Assembly (NCBI GenBank): GCA_910577765.1
Contig: CAJTOV010000197.1
Span: forward strand, 1 to 5,855
DNA from: an uncultured Lachnospiraceae bacterium
GTDB taxonomy: Bacteria > Bacillota > Clostridia > Lachnospirales > Lachnospiraceae
DNA length: 5,855 bases
Direction: 5' to 3'
This document shows, piece by piece, positions 5,546-5,855 of the stretch. Numbering within the stretch: position 1 is the first letter of the stretch; the number at the start of each line of letters is the position of its first letter. Below the pieces are notes generated by a model, which saw only the letters and a list, made by a program, of their open reading frames with translations, made no database searches and was not told the origin of the DNA. The translations under genes were made by a program, and so were the position numbers.

Positions 5546-5668
5546 GTCCTTATCCTCCTCACTTTTCTCGCTCACATACTCCCGGCGTCTACAAACCAGC
5601 CACAGGGAGACCCCGGGCGTACATGTTCCAACAGCCCCTGCCTGCTGCCGGGCCTTTGATTCTTAAAA

Positions 5669-5699
5669 AGCTTACCATATTCGAGCAACACGAAGTCAA
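5669..5699 (-). promoter_or_regulatory. MerR-type promoter with 19-bp spacer upstream of the aldo/keto reductase
   Basis: On the minus strand TTGACT (5694-5699) and TAAGCT (5669-5674) are separated by 19 bases, the over-long spacing that MerR-family activators correct by twisting DNA. The spacer has TTCG and CGAA arms (5691-5694 and 5680-5683) 7 bases apart, resembling the known AdhR-type site of the form CTTGACTTCGAG...CTCGAAG. It lies about 120 bases upstream of the start codon, leaving a leader with no gene in it. The local MerR protein is the obvious candidate activator, though distant regulators cannot be excluded. Confidence 0.5.
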
Positions 5700-5763
5700 G
5701 CCTTATTGCACGATTTTTTCCAACGTGTTTTTCCAAAAGCGTTCCTATCCAACGGTACCCGGC

Positions 5764-5815
5764 GTAACAGTCCAGGGCGTATCTGATCTGTCCCCCAGCC
5801 GTAACAGTTCAGATA
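5764..5815. repeat. Dispersed inverted-repeat element (second copy of the 262-292 unit, plus a half-copy)
   Basis: Positions 5764-5794 match 262-292 at 25 of 31 bases in the same orientation. A further half-unit, GTAACAGTTCAGATAG, starts at 5801. Together they allow a stem of TATCTGATCTGT (5780-5791) with ACAGTTCAGATA (5804-5815), 11 of 12 pairs, around a 12-base loop. No T-tract follows, so unlike the left copy it is not placed as a terminator. The gap 5546-5855 holds no gene; it contains this element, the following hairpin and the reductase promoter. Confidence 0.5.
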
Positions 5816-5840
5816 GGTCTGCGCGTTCACCGCGCTGACC
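5816..5840. repeat. GC-rich hairpin abutting the dispersed repeat
   Basis: GGTC-T-GCGCG (5816-5825) pairs with CGCGC-T-GACC (5831-5840) except for one T-T mismatch, around the 5-base loop TTCAC. It starts on the base after the previous stem ends, so the two would stack if transcribed. Only 15 bases remain to the window edge, so its full extent is unknown. Confidence 0.5.
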
Positions 5841-5855
5841 GTACGAAACCGTAAT

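Noticed and set aside
5764..5840. CRISPR array
   Set aside because: The repeated units are irregularly spaced, degraded and self-complementary across units; there are no equal-length spacers.

Overview
The window looks like ordinary chromosome from a Lachnospiraceae-type Firmicute (Clostridium cluster XIVa). The signs are moderately GC-rich genes with AT-rich control regions, strong AGGAGG ribosome binding sites, sigma-A-like promoters, a characteristic small Xre regulator, and an aldo/keto reductase fused to a two-cluster ferredoxin tail. The genus assignment is inference. Most genes lie on the minus strand; a two-gene regulator operon runs on the plus strand in the middle.

Layout, left to right. 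Positions 1-154 hold the broken 5' end of an AAA ATPase gene (minus) with its own promoter and RBS; it is cut off just after the Walker A motif, where unrelated DNA begins. Positions 262-334 carry two tandem hairpins with T-tracts on the minus strand, which terminate the next gene. Positions 398-2341 (minus) encode a 647-residue membrane protein with a cytoplasmic zinc ribbon, one transmembrane helix and a long leucine-rich-repeat domain. Positions 2466-3209 (minus) encode a 247-residue protein with two membrane helices and a cytoplasmic tail; its promoter and a perfect 12-bp leader hairpin lie upstream. These two genes may form an operon. Positions 3325-3621 (minus) are a fragment of a nonribosomal-peptide-synthetase-type condensation domain, centred on the HHxxxDG-like motif and truncated at both ends, yet still behind a good promoter and RBS. 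Facing it, 3760-3996 and 4010-4417 (plus) encode an Xre-type and a MerR-type regulator, translationally close. Two nearly identical palindromes spaced 53 bp apart sit in the divergent promoter region. Positions 4430-5545 (minus) encode the aldo/keto reductase, tail to tail with the MerR gene. A MerR-style promoter with a 19-bp spacer lies upstream of it at 5669-5699. The last 100 bases are a structured, gene-free repeat region.

Working picture: the Xre protein probably controls the divergent promoter through the twin palindromes, and the MerR protein is a candidate regulator of the aldo/keto reductase. The condensation fragment looks like the residue of a larger gene once facing this regulator. 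A dispersed intergenic repeat with the core GTAACAGTTCAGAT recurs at 262-292, 2381-2437 and 5764-5815, and serves as part of a terminator at the first site. I found no complete, clearly new system. The most unusual spots are the regulator/condensation-fragment locus, the repeat family and the zinc-ribbon LRR protein.
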